The position numbers were made by a program, and so were the translations under genes. A stretch of 50,469 bases of DNA from Stentor coeruleus. Its lineage: Eukaryota > Ciliophora > Heterotrichea > Heterotrichida > Stentoridae. Of the stretch, positions 1 to 9,976 are shown piece by piece. Each line of letters starts with the position of its first letter. Within the stretch, counting starts at the first letter, position 1. Below the pieces are notes generated by a model. It was not told where the DNA came from, searched no databases, and worked only from the letters and a program-made list of their open reading frames with translations. The stretch is from contig MPUH01000493.1 of NCBI GenBank assembly GCA_001970955.1, forward strand, positions 1 through 50,469. Direction: 5' to 3'.

Positions 1-286
1 TTGTGTTATATGGCAAAACTTATGCCGAAATAATAACTAATTTATTAAAAAAATAATTTTAGTTTCTTATTATAATTATTTAAGTATTCAATTTTTATAA
101 GCATCTAAAATTTTTAACATATACTTTAAAATTAAAATTAATCTTCATGCTATTTATTACTTCAATACTTAATGTTTATTAGGCTTTCGTTTTATATTGC
201 TAAACCTTGATCCACATTCACCCAATCCTATTGTTTGATCTATGAAGATCAATAAACTTTTTCCCTTCAGCAATTTCACCGTCTTC

Positions 287-425
287 TATAATCAGCTTAT
301 TTTTCTCTATAAAAACATTTAAAAACTGTTCATGATCTTGATCTACCTGTATGTTNTATAATCAGCTTATTTTTCTCTATAAAAACATTTAAAAACTGTT
401 CATGATCTTGATCTACCTGTATGTT
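287..425. repeat. 69-bp duplication flanking a single N (join scar)
   Basis: Bases 287-355 and 357-425 are identical, and an N sits between them at 356. This is what results when two contigs with overlapping ends are placed side by side instead of being merged. Removing one copy and the N leaves the reading frame through this part of the broken gene open, which supports an artefact. Confidence 0.85.
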
Positions 426-1771
426 AATAATATAATTAGCAGCTTCTACAGTAATATAATAAAGACAAGACCCAAAAATTTCTTTTTCTATTAAACAGTC
501 TCCCTCTTGAGCTACAAAGTTTTTATCCTTTTCAGGCCTTCGCTATCTCCTATTGTATTACTTTGAGACCTCTGTAAATACTGAACCAGTTCATGCAAAT
601 AAATAATGAAAGTGGCTCCTTTATTTCCTTCACTTTCAAAAAACAGTTTTAATGCAATCGAATTATTATAAAAAGTTCTTCCGTAAACTTTTTCTGGTAG
701 CTCCATCAAGACAATTTTTGGTGTTATTTTTTCAAGTATATCTCTTAAATCAGTATTTTGATCTTTTTAAATTTGTTTAAAATAGGGCAATAAGGAAGAG
801 AACTCGCTAATTGTATAAAATCTGTAGCCCATTCTTGACTTATACTTTCAAATCTCAGATTTTGAAGGTTTTCAATGATAAAATAAAACTAATTTACTTC
901 AGTTTTTTTAAGTTTGGCAAGAATTTCTGCAATAAAATATTGCATTTGTTCTGAAAGTTGATATGTCTTATGAGAGAGCTGAGGCTAAAGTTTTCTTGTT
1001 TTTCATATTTTTTGTAGTAATAAACAAAAATAGATTTAAAATCATTGTCTATTGAGATTTTAACTATATTAAACAGCCCAAGGTAAAGCAATTCTTAGAT
1101 ATTAGGAAGTGTTTGACTTGGAGTATTTTTATAGTTACACTCATATTGATTAATTAAACATTTCATACTTTGCGTAATTGATTTTCGTATTGCCTTCAAA
1201 TTTTGGGTTTCTTGATTCTCCTTTATTTTCTGCATGAGTAATCTAAAAAACTTATTATCGATTTTTGAAGCTAGGGCAAAGGATTGATCTAAAAACAACA
1301 GGTCTAAATATCGAAAACATATATCCTATTATATCATCATATTTTTCTGAATTCTTGAAAAGATTATTAAAATGATTAGTTAAAAGAACACAAGTCGAGT
1401 CAATAAGCAAATCTCTTGATAGCTGCTAAATTTTTTAATTGCTTCAAAGCTTTTAATAATAATTAATTTCCAATATGAAAAAAGATTAAAATTGCTTTTA
1501 AGCCTGTAAGTTTCTTTTATAATAGTACTTATTAACCAAATGCAAAATAATAAGTCATATAAAATTGAAAATTTTCCATCAAAATCAATAATAAGATCAG
1601 GATAATTACTCAAGAGTGAGCGGAAATTATTTATGCAGTTATTAAGTTCGTTTTTATGAGCCGCAAAATCATCTTCATTTTCAAATGCTTGAAATGCAAA
1701 ATAATAAATTTTCCTTAATAGAATCTCAATTTCTGAGTTTATTATTTCACGAGTAACCAAATCAAATTTTC

Positions 1772-1887
1772 CAAACAAAGAAGATAAATGCATAAATTTT
1801 GATAGGAAAACTTTTCCTTTTTTTTAATGCAAACAAAGAAGACAAATGCATAAATTTTGATAGGAAAACTTTTCCTTTTTTTTAATG
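1772..1887. repeat. 58-bp tandem duplication
   Basis: Copies at 1772-1829 and 1830-1887 differ at one base (gataaatg against gacaaatg). The copies lie inside the broken gene at 218-2250 and shift its frame. It could be a recent tandem duplication, or two allelic contig ends joined without collapse, as at 5851-6010 and 38835-38976. Confidence 0.8.
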
Positions 1888-2250
1888 CTAATATAAAAGA
1901 CAGAAAAGAAAAGTCCTTCTACTGGGTCTTGTAATTTACTGCAAAGTTCCTCATCGGAAATTCCGAATTCTATTTCTGGAAATTTTTTGGAAAATTCTTC
2001 AAGTTCTTCAATAGTTTGTATTCTATCTTCAAATGGGTCTTTGATTTTGTCTTCATGTGAGACATCAATTCTTTCTTTAATTTCATGTTTCTTTATGACT
2101 TCAGACGAATTTTGAATTTCGAATTCTGACTTCATTGAATCTTCCTTTCTGTTCTCATGTAAATATTTAATGACCGTCTGAATCTTTCTTTCTTTCCTCA
2201 ATTGAATCTATACTTTTTTCTACTAGTGGGTCCTCCACTGTATCTTCCAT

Positions 2251-3476
2251 TAAGAAATTATTATAATATTGTTAATGTTAATCAAATATATCTTAACTTT
2301 TATTTATTCTATATATTTTTTTGGTATAAGTAAATGAGAAATATTTTATACTTTAAAGAGCTGTACTAGCCTCAAATATCAGGATTTTAAACTTTATTAA
2401 TAAAATCAACCTTTATCAGAATGGCCAAGTTAATTATTCAGAGTTTTTTTTTTCAGGATATTGACTGGAATAGGAAGTGGAGTGTTTTAGAAATAGACTA
2501 GAAGTATCATTTAAAGCACTTATGCTGATTATAGTGAAAATATTAGTAAGAAGAATTTATGTCTACATTGGAGAAAATCATATGAGCAGAAATATTTTTA
2601 AAAGATAAAGGATGAAGTTAATTTTGATGATTATATGAAAACTTTGGAAAATTTACATATATATTGAAAATATAAAAATTATGCTAAATAACTTGTAGGA
2701 TAACTCAATCTTAAATATTATAAAGATAAGAAAATATTCAGATATTATTCTTTGCAAGACTATTTCAAATGGAAATTTAATTTTAGAGATAAAAAACTAA
2801 AAAGTTTAGAATATAAATAAAATAGGCATATAAGTGGATTATCCTAAAGGTATATCATTTATAAATTAAATTAATAGCAATAAGATTAGGTTTACTTAAA
2901 CTTGTATTAAACATTATTATGTTATATTATTCATATATAAGTTAAATGTTAAAGAGAAAATGGATGCTTATAATAAAATATGGAAACCACAGCCTCCGGC
3001 AAAGTGGGACAATAGTATCGATTTAATCCCAGCCTAACATTTTTAAGCTGATTCATGCTCGGCGCACATTTCTTGTACTCGTCTTTTATATTAAAACAAA
3101 TGATATTTTATACTCGAAAATTATTTTAGTCTTTAAGAACATCAGCAGAAATTTTGATTTTAATATCTGGTAATCTGGTGCTAAATAAACTAAATTGCTT
3201 AGTGCTAGATTATCTTAGAATTTGCTGATAATGCATATGTGTTTTGATATAAATCTAATTATTAATCTGATATTTTGTGTCAAAGTAATAGTTTTAAGTT
3301 TAGTATAGCAGAGTTTCTTACTTTTTGTACTTTAAGTACTTAAATAAGAAAAACATTTGCAATCCTAATTGAATTTTAAAAGCATCATTTAAAATTATAT
3401 AATTACTTAGAATTATCAGCTCATAAAACAATCATGTATAAACAAAATTCTAAAGCATATAAAAAGAACTTATTTA
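2251..3476. other. Non-coding stretch with one GC-rich island
   Basis: I see no convincing gene under the standard code. The sequence is very AT-rich except for about 100 bases at 2985-3085, which are close to half G+C and can fold (separate entry). Confidence 0.5.
2985..3085. ncRNA. Candidate structured RNA (GC island)
   Basis: This island stands out from surroundings of roughly a quarter G+C. It contains a stem in which TGGGA (3005-3009) pairs with TCCCA about 17 bases later, extended by an outer GGC/GCC pair across an AAAG bulge. I compared it with what I know of U1-U6, SRP and tRNA and could not assign it. Strand and ends are unknown; it may be a decayed gene instead. Confidence 0.25.
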
Positions 3477-4652
3477 CTATTGAATCAAACTTTTCATCCC
3501 ATTCACTTCAAGAATTCTTTTAATCTCTTCAAATAAAATAATATCTTCTTTATTTTCCATTCCTAGCAAAGTAACCCTTTCTAATATTTTCCCCCAAGTA
3601 TCCCTCTTATCAAAAAACTTCCCCACAGCCATTCCATACAAAGTATAAACCAAATCTTCAACACTGACAGTTTTATCAATAATCTCATTATTTTTCTCTA
3701 AAATATTACCCAATTCCTGCATAAACCTCCTTCTCTTAGCATCATTTATTATAGGAACAGGCATATACTTCGCATAATTATAAAAAATACTTCCAATTAT
3801 CTTCATATTAACATGATTCGAAAGCATCAAAATATGATTTTCAAATTCATTAACTTGATCACCTTTCAAAAGCTTAATAAAAGAAATCAAAGCTAAAGTG
3901 GCATTAAAACAATCCATTGTATGCAAAGTCAAACTAGCTTGTTTCGTTAAAAATTTATAAAAATCATCTGAGCCTATTTTATATTTAAGATAAATCTGGA
4001 GGATTTGGCTTGTATCAGCACCATTAAGATTTAGATAAGTCTTATTAATCTGTTGTTCAAGAATACTAAGAAAGTTCTGATCAAGAAGTCCAAGTTTTTC
4101 ATATTGTAATATTATCAATGCAAGAACATGGGATTGAATGTTGTTTTCTGGGCAAAATTTATTGATTATAACTTGTTCGATTTCTTTCCAAAGTTGTGAA
4201 TTTGTGGATTTACTCTGAGAAAAAGCTGAGATCACATCGTGAAGCTGTCTTTCTTTCAATTGGCCAATTTTCATTATTACTGCTTGTTCTAAGGATTTCC
4301 ATAAATCTGTATCTTTTATCATGAGCTTTGAGCAACATTTCATGATGGTTATAATATTGGCAAGTGAGTAACTATTTAGTTTTAGTGGTAGTTCTTTTAG
4401 GCAAACTTTTATTTCAGGGTAATCTTCCCATCTTATTGTGTTGAGATTCAGTCTTTTTTTACTTGATCTATACAGAAGGTCAAGGGTTTGAACTGGTTTT
4501 TGACCCATATAAGACTTATAAATATTTGTATCGCCTAATGCAGTAAGATATTTATCAACTTCTACAGGAAATTTTGCCAGTTCTTGAATCTGAGTAAATT
4601 TCCCGAATCTTCGAAAAATACCCCACATTTTAGTTATTCTTATAAATTTCAT
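3477..4652 (-). CDS. Helical-repeat protein, probably mitochondrial (heptatricopeptide-like)
   Basis: A 391-residue protein built almost entirely of amphipathic helices. Repeats can be seen by eye: LWKSLEQAVIMKI near residue 116 and LWKEIEQVIINKF near 154, each followed by a leucine-rich helix. This layout resembles the heptatricopeptide/FASTK-like repeats of organellar RNA-binding proteins in protists, which act in mitochondrial RNA processing or ribosome assembly. The first 25 residues are basic, lack acidic residues and include WGIFRRFGKF, which fits a mitochondrial targeting sequence. No C-terminal RAP domain is evident. The ATG at 4652 gives the targeting-like N-terminus; M9 is an alternative start. 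The stop is TAG. The exact RNA target cannot be inferred. The assignment is by repeat appearance, so the family is moderately certain and the function inferred. Confidence 0.6.
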   Translation of the reverse strand: MKFIRITKMWGIFRRFGKFTQIQELAKFPVEVDKYLTALGDTNIYKSYMGQKPVQTLDLLYRSSKKRLNLNTIRWEDYPEIKVCLKELPLKLNSYSLANIITIMKCCSKLMIKDTDLWKSLEQAVIMKIGQLKERQLHDVISAFSQSKSTNSQLWKEIEQVIINKFCPENNIQSHVLALIILQYEKLGLLDQNFLSILEQQINKTYLNLNGADTSQILQIYLKYKIGSDDFYKFLTKQASLTLHTMDCFNATLALISFIKLLKGDQVNEFENHILMLSNHVNMKIIGSIFYNYAKYMPVPIINDAKRRRFMQELGNILEKNNEIIDKTVSVEDLVYTLYGMAVGKFFDKRDTWGKILERVTLLGMENKEDIILFEEIKRILEVNGMKSLIQ

Positions 4653-5138
4653 TAAGTATTATGTTTTACCGCAAAGGGGATATGATTTAAGTTTGTTTAC
4701 CAAAGTAAGTTGAAGGGTTTTCTTGCTTGGGTATCTTTAAAAATCTAAAGAATAGTTTGCAAAAATATATCTGTTGTAAGTATTGCTTCAAATATATATA
4801 CATTTAAATAACTCTGCTGAATTCGATAGATTAATATCAATAAAATAAATGTTTAATTTAAAGTTCAGATATAAAATATAGGAGAAAAATAAACAATATC
4901 AACTTAATTATTCAATAAAATATCGATATTTAGTTGTTTTTAATTCTCTTATCCAGTTTTTAGTTTGTAAATAATATACACAATAAAAAGCAGGAAAAAA
5001 ATTCAAGCCTATATTTAGAAATAGAAACTAAATCTAAGCAAAATGATTATAAATCCATTTTAATCAAAACGATTATATAAATACTTGACATACACTCTAG
5101 AAAGTTCTATCATATTTTAATCATATACATTATTTAAA
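4653..5138. other. Intergenic, AT-rich
   Basis: No gene seen. A 14-base perfect palindrome, AAATATCGATATTT, lies near 4918-4931; no function is assigned. Confidence 0.6.
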
Positions 5139-5909
5139 CTACTCAGTCTTTTCTTTCATATCATCACTTATGCTCTCTTTCTTTTTTTTGGTTAATTCTC
5201 CTGATGCTACCTTCCTAGCTTTCACAACAAAATTTTCTATAATCAATGGGCAAATCAAATCTGTTCTTTCTGGCATTATAACTAGAAACAGACAGCCTTG
5301 GCGATAATGCGAACTTACTTCATTTATAATAATTTTTTTAAAAAGGATATGACAATTTGATTCTACTTCGTTTATTCCTCTGGTAATTCGATCCCCTGAT
5401 GTGTTGACTACTAAAAGTTTTGGAGGATTATCAGTTGTGTATAAAAAGATTTTAAAAGATTGCATCTCATGAAGCGTTATAAGATGCTTGGCTGAATCAA
5501 TAATATTTAAAGAAATAGAAAAGCATCTATCTTTGTAAGCAGGTTGCGATATACTGCTGGCTAAAGACAATGAATATGGCAAACTGTAATAATTCGGGCA
5601 TATGTAAGATAAAAGGCTTTCTTTATTAGTTGGCTCAAGTGAACAGGTATCTGGGGTGGCATCAGATAATAACTGAGGATGTTTCGACATTTTAGATAGC
5701 ATGTCAACAGCGCGATTTAGAGAGTTTTGAGCATTTCTTATAAGTTCATTTTGCTGCATGATCATTCTTAGTATCCCCTGAACCATTGTTAACTCCATGT
5801 TTGCATTTAGCCTTGCTAAATTTCCAAATTGTGTAGTTCTCATGCTCCCTAGCCTACTGCAATGGCAGGATCCATCTGTAATTTTGCAGGAACCGCTATA
5901 TGTGCACAT
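5139..5909 (-). CDS. Unknown protein, paralogue of the gene at 9182-9976
   Basis: A 256-residue protein I cannot assign to a named family. It begins with a compact cysteine cluster (MCTYSGSCKITDGSCHCSR; Cys 2, 8, 15, 17) that could bind a metal. A helical, Gln/Met-rich stretch follows (about 35-75), then a predicted beta-rich domain (about 120-235) containing FKIFLYTTDNPPK, an NTSGD turn, FKKIIINEVSSHYR and PLIIENFVVKARK. The tail is Lys/Glu-rich. The neighbour at 9182-9976 shares all of these parts, so the pair came from a duplication. The alternating strand pattern suggests an immunoglobulin-like or transcription-factor-like beta sandwich, but that is inference. The first 17 codons and the upstream leader are duplicated in tandem just 5' of the gene (5931-6010), giving a second ATG out of frame with this one. 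The stop is TAG. Confidence 0.8.
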   Translation of the reverse strand: MCTYSGSCKITDGSCHCSRLGSMRTTQFGNLARLNANMELTMVQGILRMIMQQNELIRNAQNSLNRAVDMLSKMSKHPQLLSDATPDTCSLEPTNKESLLSYICPNYYSLPYSLSLASSISQPAYKDRCFSISLNIIDSAKHLITLHEMQSFKIFLYTTDNPPKLLVVNTSGDRITRGINEVESNCHILFKKIIINEVSSHYRQGCLFLVIMPERTDLICPLIIENFVVKARKVASGELTKKKKESISDDMKEKTE

Positions 5910-6010
5910 TTTTCTGGTTTATATTAGTCCAGCCTACTGCAATTGCAGGATCCATCTGTAATTTTGCAGGAACCGCTATATGTGCACATTTTTCTGGTTT
6001 ATATTAGTCC
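5851..6010. repeat. 80-bp tandem duplication over the start of a gene
   Basis: Copies at 5851-5930 and 5931-6010 differ at one base (aatgg/aattg), turning His 16 of the gene copy into Asn in the outer copy. The paralogue at 9182-9976 has Asn there too. On the minus strand the outer copy carries its own ATG at 5989 and would encode a 21-residue upstream ORF ending in RLD before a TAA. It is either a real recent duplication or an uncollapsed allelic overlap. Confidence 0.85.
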
Positions 6011-9000
6011 ATCATTAGCCTTTTATTAACCAATAACAATGAAAATATGAAAGACTCTATCAAAAATGTCTTAACTTAACTTAAATGTCATAATATTTCT
6101 AAGCAAATTTACAAATGCTTGACTTTTCACCTTTCTATGTGCTGTGGATTAGAAAAGGTATCAACAAAATAACAATCTTAGGAATTTGAGAAAAAGTTTA
6201 AGCTGAATATGAAGCTTTCTAAAGCAAGAATATTATAACTTTTTTGCTTTTATATTCATACTTTTAGCTTCTTTTATTTATATTTTGCTTTTATTAGATC
6301 TCTCAATGGTTTTCATAACACATCTGAGATTTTCTTTTATCTAACTAGGCAAAATAATTAGACACTAAATCATACTTGAAAATCAAAAAAAAAGGCAGAC
6401 TAAGACTGAGGCCTTAGGAAAAATGACTGAATTTAAGACTCAGTCCTATTTAAGCAAATCTTTTTCAAGTCCTAAGTAGCCTGAAGCTTCTTGATTTTCT
6501 ATGATATATTCCATTTCTTATTACGTCATTAAAAGTATTACTTTTTACCCATATAAAAATGACTAATAAACTTTCTTATGCTTAACTTAGTTTAGACTAT
6601 AATTGCATTATTATCGAAGAGATTTTGCCAAAATTCTTGATGTCTGAGTTTATTATTTTTATTCATATTCCTTCAGAATTAAAAGTTTTATATATCAATT
6701 TTTGACTTGTATTATTTTATAATTTCAAGGACAACTTCTTTTGTTGCAGATGAGCTCTTAATATCTTATATTAAACAAAATGCTTCCCTAAGTATTTTTA
6801 TATATAATTCTTTATTTTAAAGTACTTATTATGTCAAATATCGAATTTGATAAAGATCAAAAGTGCAAAATTTATAAATTTCAGAGAAAATTAAATAGAT
6901 TATGTCTAAGCATTTTGCTTTAACTACATGTTATTAAGAATGAATTGTGTTATTCGTAAAGATTTATAAATTTTCCAAAATCTATATGATTCAATCATTC
7001 TAATAGATATCAAAACTAAAATGTGCCCATTTTTAAAGAGACTAATAATTATAAGATTGTAAAGCTTGATTATCAGCTCATTTGCTTTAAAAATCATCAC
7101 AAAATCTGAATGAATAATCTACTTTAAACAATCACAATTAAAAAAATTATGGATCTGAGAAAAGGTATAAACAGGCACCCTTAAAATGTTTATGCACTAT
7201 ACTTTCATCAACATTTTCAATATTTTATGGTAAAAAAATTAATTTTTCTGTATTTTTATAGTCAATAAAAGCATGCAACCTTAAAAATATTGAAAAGTTT
7301 GTAAACCATAATAACTATAATAATTTAATTGAAGAAATGATTATCAAGAATATAATTTACTAAATGAATTCTAATAGCATCAAATTGTTATAAAAACTAT
7401 AATTTAAAATTTCAATCAATTTTATATCAAACGATGTATGAATTCTAATTAATCATAATCTATATTTGAGAAAATTATTAACAAGAAATCCTAATTATTT
7501 ATTAGATAAAGATTTTCTTAATTGCAAGAGAAAAAAGTTTGGCAGGAAGAATCAAGTGAGAACTAATAATTTTTAAGGAATCTTAAGTAATATGTAAATT
7601 AAAATAAGTATTTAAACTATTTTATAAGATGATAGAATGTGAATAATAATTTAATTCTATTTATATGCAATTTTTTTTAAATAATTATAGTTAAAATTAC
7701 ACTTAATTTGCATAGATAAAAACTAGCCTTCTTATGCATATTAAATAATTGATTCAATGATTACTTTCACTTATTTAATATTTTTAATAATGCATTGCAA
7801 TTATTTATAACAAAATTTTACAGTCCAATTTACAGATTTTTTGCATTAATGTCATAAAATCTAGTTATATTTTAAAGAAACATACAAATTCTTTTAATCA
7901 AATCAAAATCATTTAAATAAGTGTGATTTTATTAAAATGATGAATATCTTATTGAATCAATCAGCATTATTTATGAGGTTTGAATTTTGATTATTTAATA
8001 AATCCATTTAATACAGTGGATTAATATTTAAAAATTATCTGCTTTCGAAATTAAAGCTTACTTGTTTTCTTCAAATTTAAACAATTAAATTGACAATTTT
8101 CTTGTATATAATCTAATTTCCATATCTAACTTGCATATTGATTTTTTTCTAATATGGAAAAGAAGTCCAAAATTTTGCAAAGGCTTTTAAATCTTTATTA
8201 ATGCAAAAGATAGATTTTTGCTTATTGATATAAAATTTAGAAAGTTTTTTTACTGATTATAGCTTGTCTTTTACATTAAATTACTTTTTTCTTCCTCATT
8301 TCCAATCATAGCAATACAGGTGTTTTTTTTGATATCTGATTGCAAATTCTTTTAGATAATACATTACATTAATAGCAAGCATCTATTCAGAATAGTTGTA
8401 TGGTTTTAGAAGCAATTCCTATTCAAATTATTAAACTTATTATAGCTTGAAAGCTCTTTATAAGAAGTGCCATATCGGGCACTTATAAAGTTTCCTGTAA
8501 AGCTCAAGGAAGCTTTATGAGAGATTAATCAACATAATCTAAGTTTATGCATTATTATCATAGTCTTGTGTTCCATTATTATTGTAAACTTACACACATA
8601 ATAATTCTGAAAAGATATAAAAGAATAATCTAGAACCAAAGAAAACACAAAAAACCACTGAAATATAAGTCATTTAGTATCAGTGACAAAGAAGTTTCAA
8701 AACTTGTATAAGAAAAAACTTATATTTACTATAAAATGCCCTGGTAAAAAATTTTGACTTTAGATTAAATTACTCAAATGCATGAAAAGCAACTGCATTA
8801 ATATAGTCAAAGTTAACTCAAATATTTTTTTTACTATAAGCCTTGAGCACCACCTAATATACTCATCTTGCATATAAAAACTATTACATAGTATTAATTT
8901 CAATACATCAGATAAAATAATCATCGATCTTGCGAATGTATATACTCATGCTCCGCAATTGTATATAATTATTCAATAAAACTCTACTTACAATTATATC

Positions 9001-9181
9001 ATAAAATCCTCCTAATTATGATTTTATAAAGGAAGCGTACATCAATATCAGTATCATTTCTAAATCATCAAATTTCCATATTAAATAATCAACTGAATCT
9101 CTGTTCTATCATAGCCCATAAATCCAATTCAAGCATCAACACGCATTATCAAATCCTTTTAATAATTATCTACTATATAGT
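6011..9181. other. 3.2-kb intergenic region
   Basis: I find no gene or gene remnant that I would defend on either strand. The sequence is AT-rich with frequent stops in every frame. The only structured element noted is the hairpin at 8456-8490. Confidence 0.5.
8456..8490. repeat. Strong hairpin (inverted repeat)
   Basis: CTTTATAAG-AAG-TGCC, a six-base loop ATATCG, then GGCACTTATAAAG. The arms pair over 13 positions with a single three-base bulge. AGCT-rich sequence on both sides could extend the fold imperfectly. It may be part of a small non-coding RNA or a miniature element; no other copy was noticed in the window. Confidence 0.6.
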
Positions 9182-9976
9182 CTATTGTTTTTCTATCTCC
9201 TCATCATATCTTTCTTCACCTTCTTCCCCTTCCTCTTCTTCTATATTTTTAGCTTTCTTACAAGCTTTTTTACTTATAAGCTTTCTTGCTTTGATAACAA
9301 AATCTTCAATAATAAGTGGCTTGATAAAATCCGCATTCTGTGGCATAATAACAAAGTACAGCACTCCATTTCTAAAATGTGACGTAACTTCTTTTATTAT
9401 AATTTTTTTAAACAAAGCATGAGAATCTGACTCTACTTCAATAGTTCCTCTCATTGCTTTGTCTCCAGAAGTATTTGTTGTAACCAGCTTTGGTGGACTT
9501 TCAGTTGTATATAGTAAAGCCTTGAATAGCACTGGATGAGGAAGAATAGCTTTGGCGCCTGAAGAGTTGGTGATATTTATAGAGACTGAAAAGCATCTTT
9601 CTTTGTAGAGTGGTAATGAGATATCCTCAGTAAGACACAGAAAGTGAGTAAAGGAAAGTTTTGGACCACAAAGATAGTTTAGCAAGCCAGCCTTTGATGT
9701 TTCTTCTCCTTCAATAGTCTCTGGGATTGGTTTAGATTTAGAAGGAGCAGAGTTGTTTTCCAAGAGTTTTTCTAAGACTTGGCGTGTTTGTTCATAGGCA
9801 CCTTTTATTATTTCACTTTGTTCCATCATCATTCTGAACATGTTATACATAAAAGTAGAGTTGTCTTGTTGATAAAGTCCTACAGGGAAAGGATCAAGAA
9901 TTCCTTCTTGAACTTTCATTCTTGAACAGTTGCAAGAGCCATCTCTTGCAGGGCATAACGGGTTATAAGTGCACAT
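9182..9976 (-). CDS. Unknown protein, paralogue of the gene at 5139-5909
   Basis: A 264-residue protein of the same unrecognised family as its neighbour 3.3 kb to the left, and on the same strand. The N-terminal cysteine pattern is conserved (MCTYNPLCPARDGSCNCSR). Next comes a helical stretch with MMEQSEIIKGAYEQ, then the beta-rich domain with LFKALLYTTESPPK, NTSGDKAMRG, FKKIIIKEVTSHFR and PLIIEDFVIKARK. The two proteins are near-identical in these signature blocks and differ most in the linker and the tail, which here is very acidic (EEEEGEEGEE). The constant spacing between Cys cluster and beta domain suggests one functional unit, perhaps nucleic-acid or protein binding, but nothing in the sequence settles that. 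The stop is TAG. The 5' end is not duplicated, unlike the paralogue. Confidence 0.8.
   Translation of the reverse strand: MCTYNPLCPARDGSCNCSRMKVQEGILDPFPVGLYQQDNSTFMYNMFRMMMEQSEIIKGAYEQTRQVLEKLLENNSAPSKSKPIPETIEGEETSKAGLLNYLCGPKLSFTHFLCLTEDISLPLYKERCFSVSINITNSSGAKAILPHPVLFKALLYTTESPPKLVTTNTSGDKAMRGTIEVESDSHALFKKIIIKEVTSHFRNGVLYFVIMPQNADFIKPLIIEDFVIKARKLISKKACKKAKNIEEEEGEEGEERYDEEIEKQ

Larger units (their letters stand above)
218..2250 (-). pseudogene. Eroded protein-coding gene in several frames
   Basis: I do not recognise the product. Reading leftward from an ATG at 2250 (MEDTVEDPLVEKS), coding-looking segments follow one another in changing frames: an acidic stretch around 2200-1890, a longer segment at 1793-1380, others at 1298-894, about 860-740, 735-530 (contains YLHELVQYLQRS) and about 525-221 (contains FLNVFIEKNKLII), ending at a TGA at 218-220. 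At least one plain in-frame stop (TAA near 1092-1094) and several one-base frame changes separate them. No 15- or 16-nt GT..AG intron repairs the breaks I checked. The segments together would be roughly 600 residues, so this looks like one large gene that decayed, or one whose assembly contains errors. Two duplicated stretches (287-425 and 1772-1887) lie inside it. Confidence 0.55.

Noticed and set aside
1312..1326. A 15-nt GT..AG string (GTTTTCGATATTTAG on the minus strand) in the eroded gene
   Set aside because: Excision keeps the frame, whereas the segments on either side need a one-base change; it does not repair the gene.
2338..3048. A plus-strand frame of about 236 codons that is open except for one TGA if TAA and TAG are read as Gln
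   Set aside because: In DNA this AT-rich, TGA-only frames of this size arise by chance; the TAA/TAG frequency (about 7% of codons over 2461-2880) matches random expectation, and no domain is recognisable. All intact genes here use TAA and TAG as stops.
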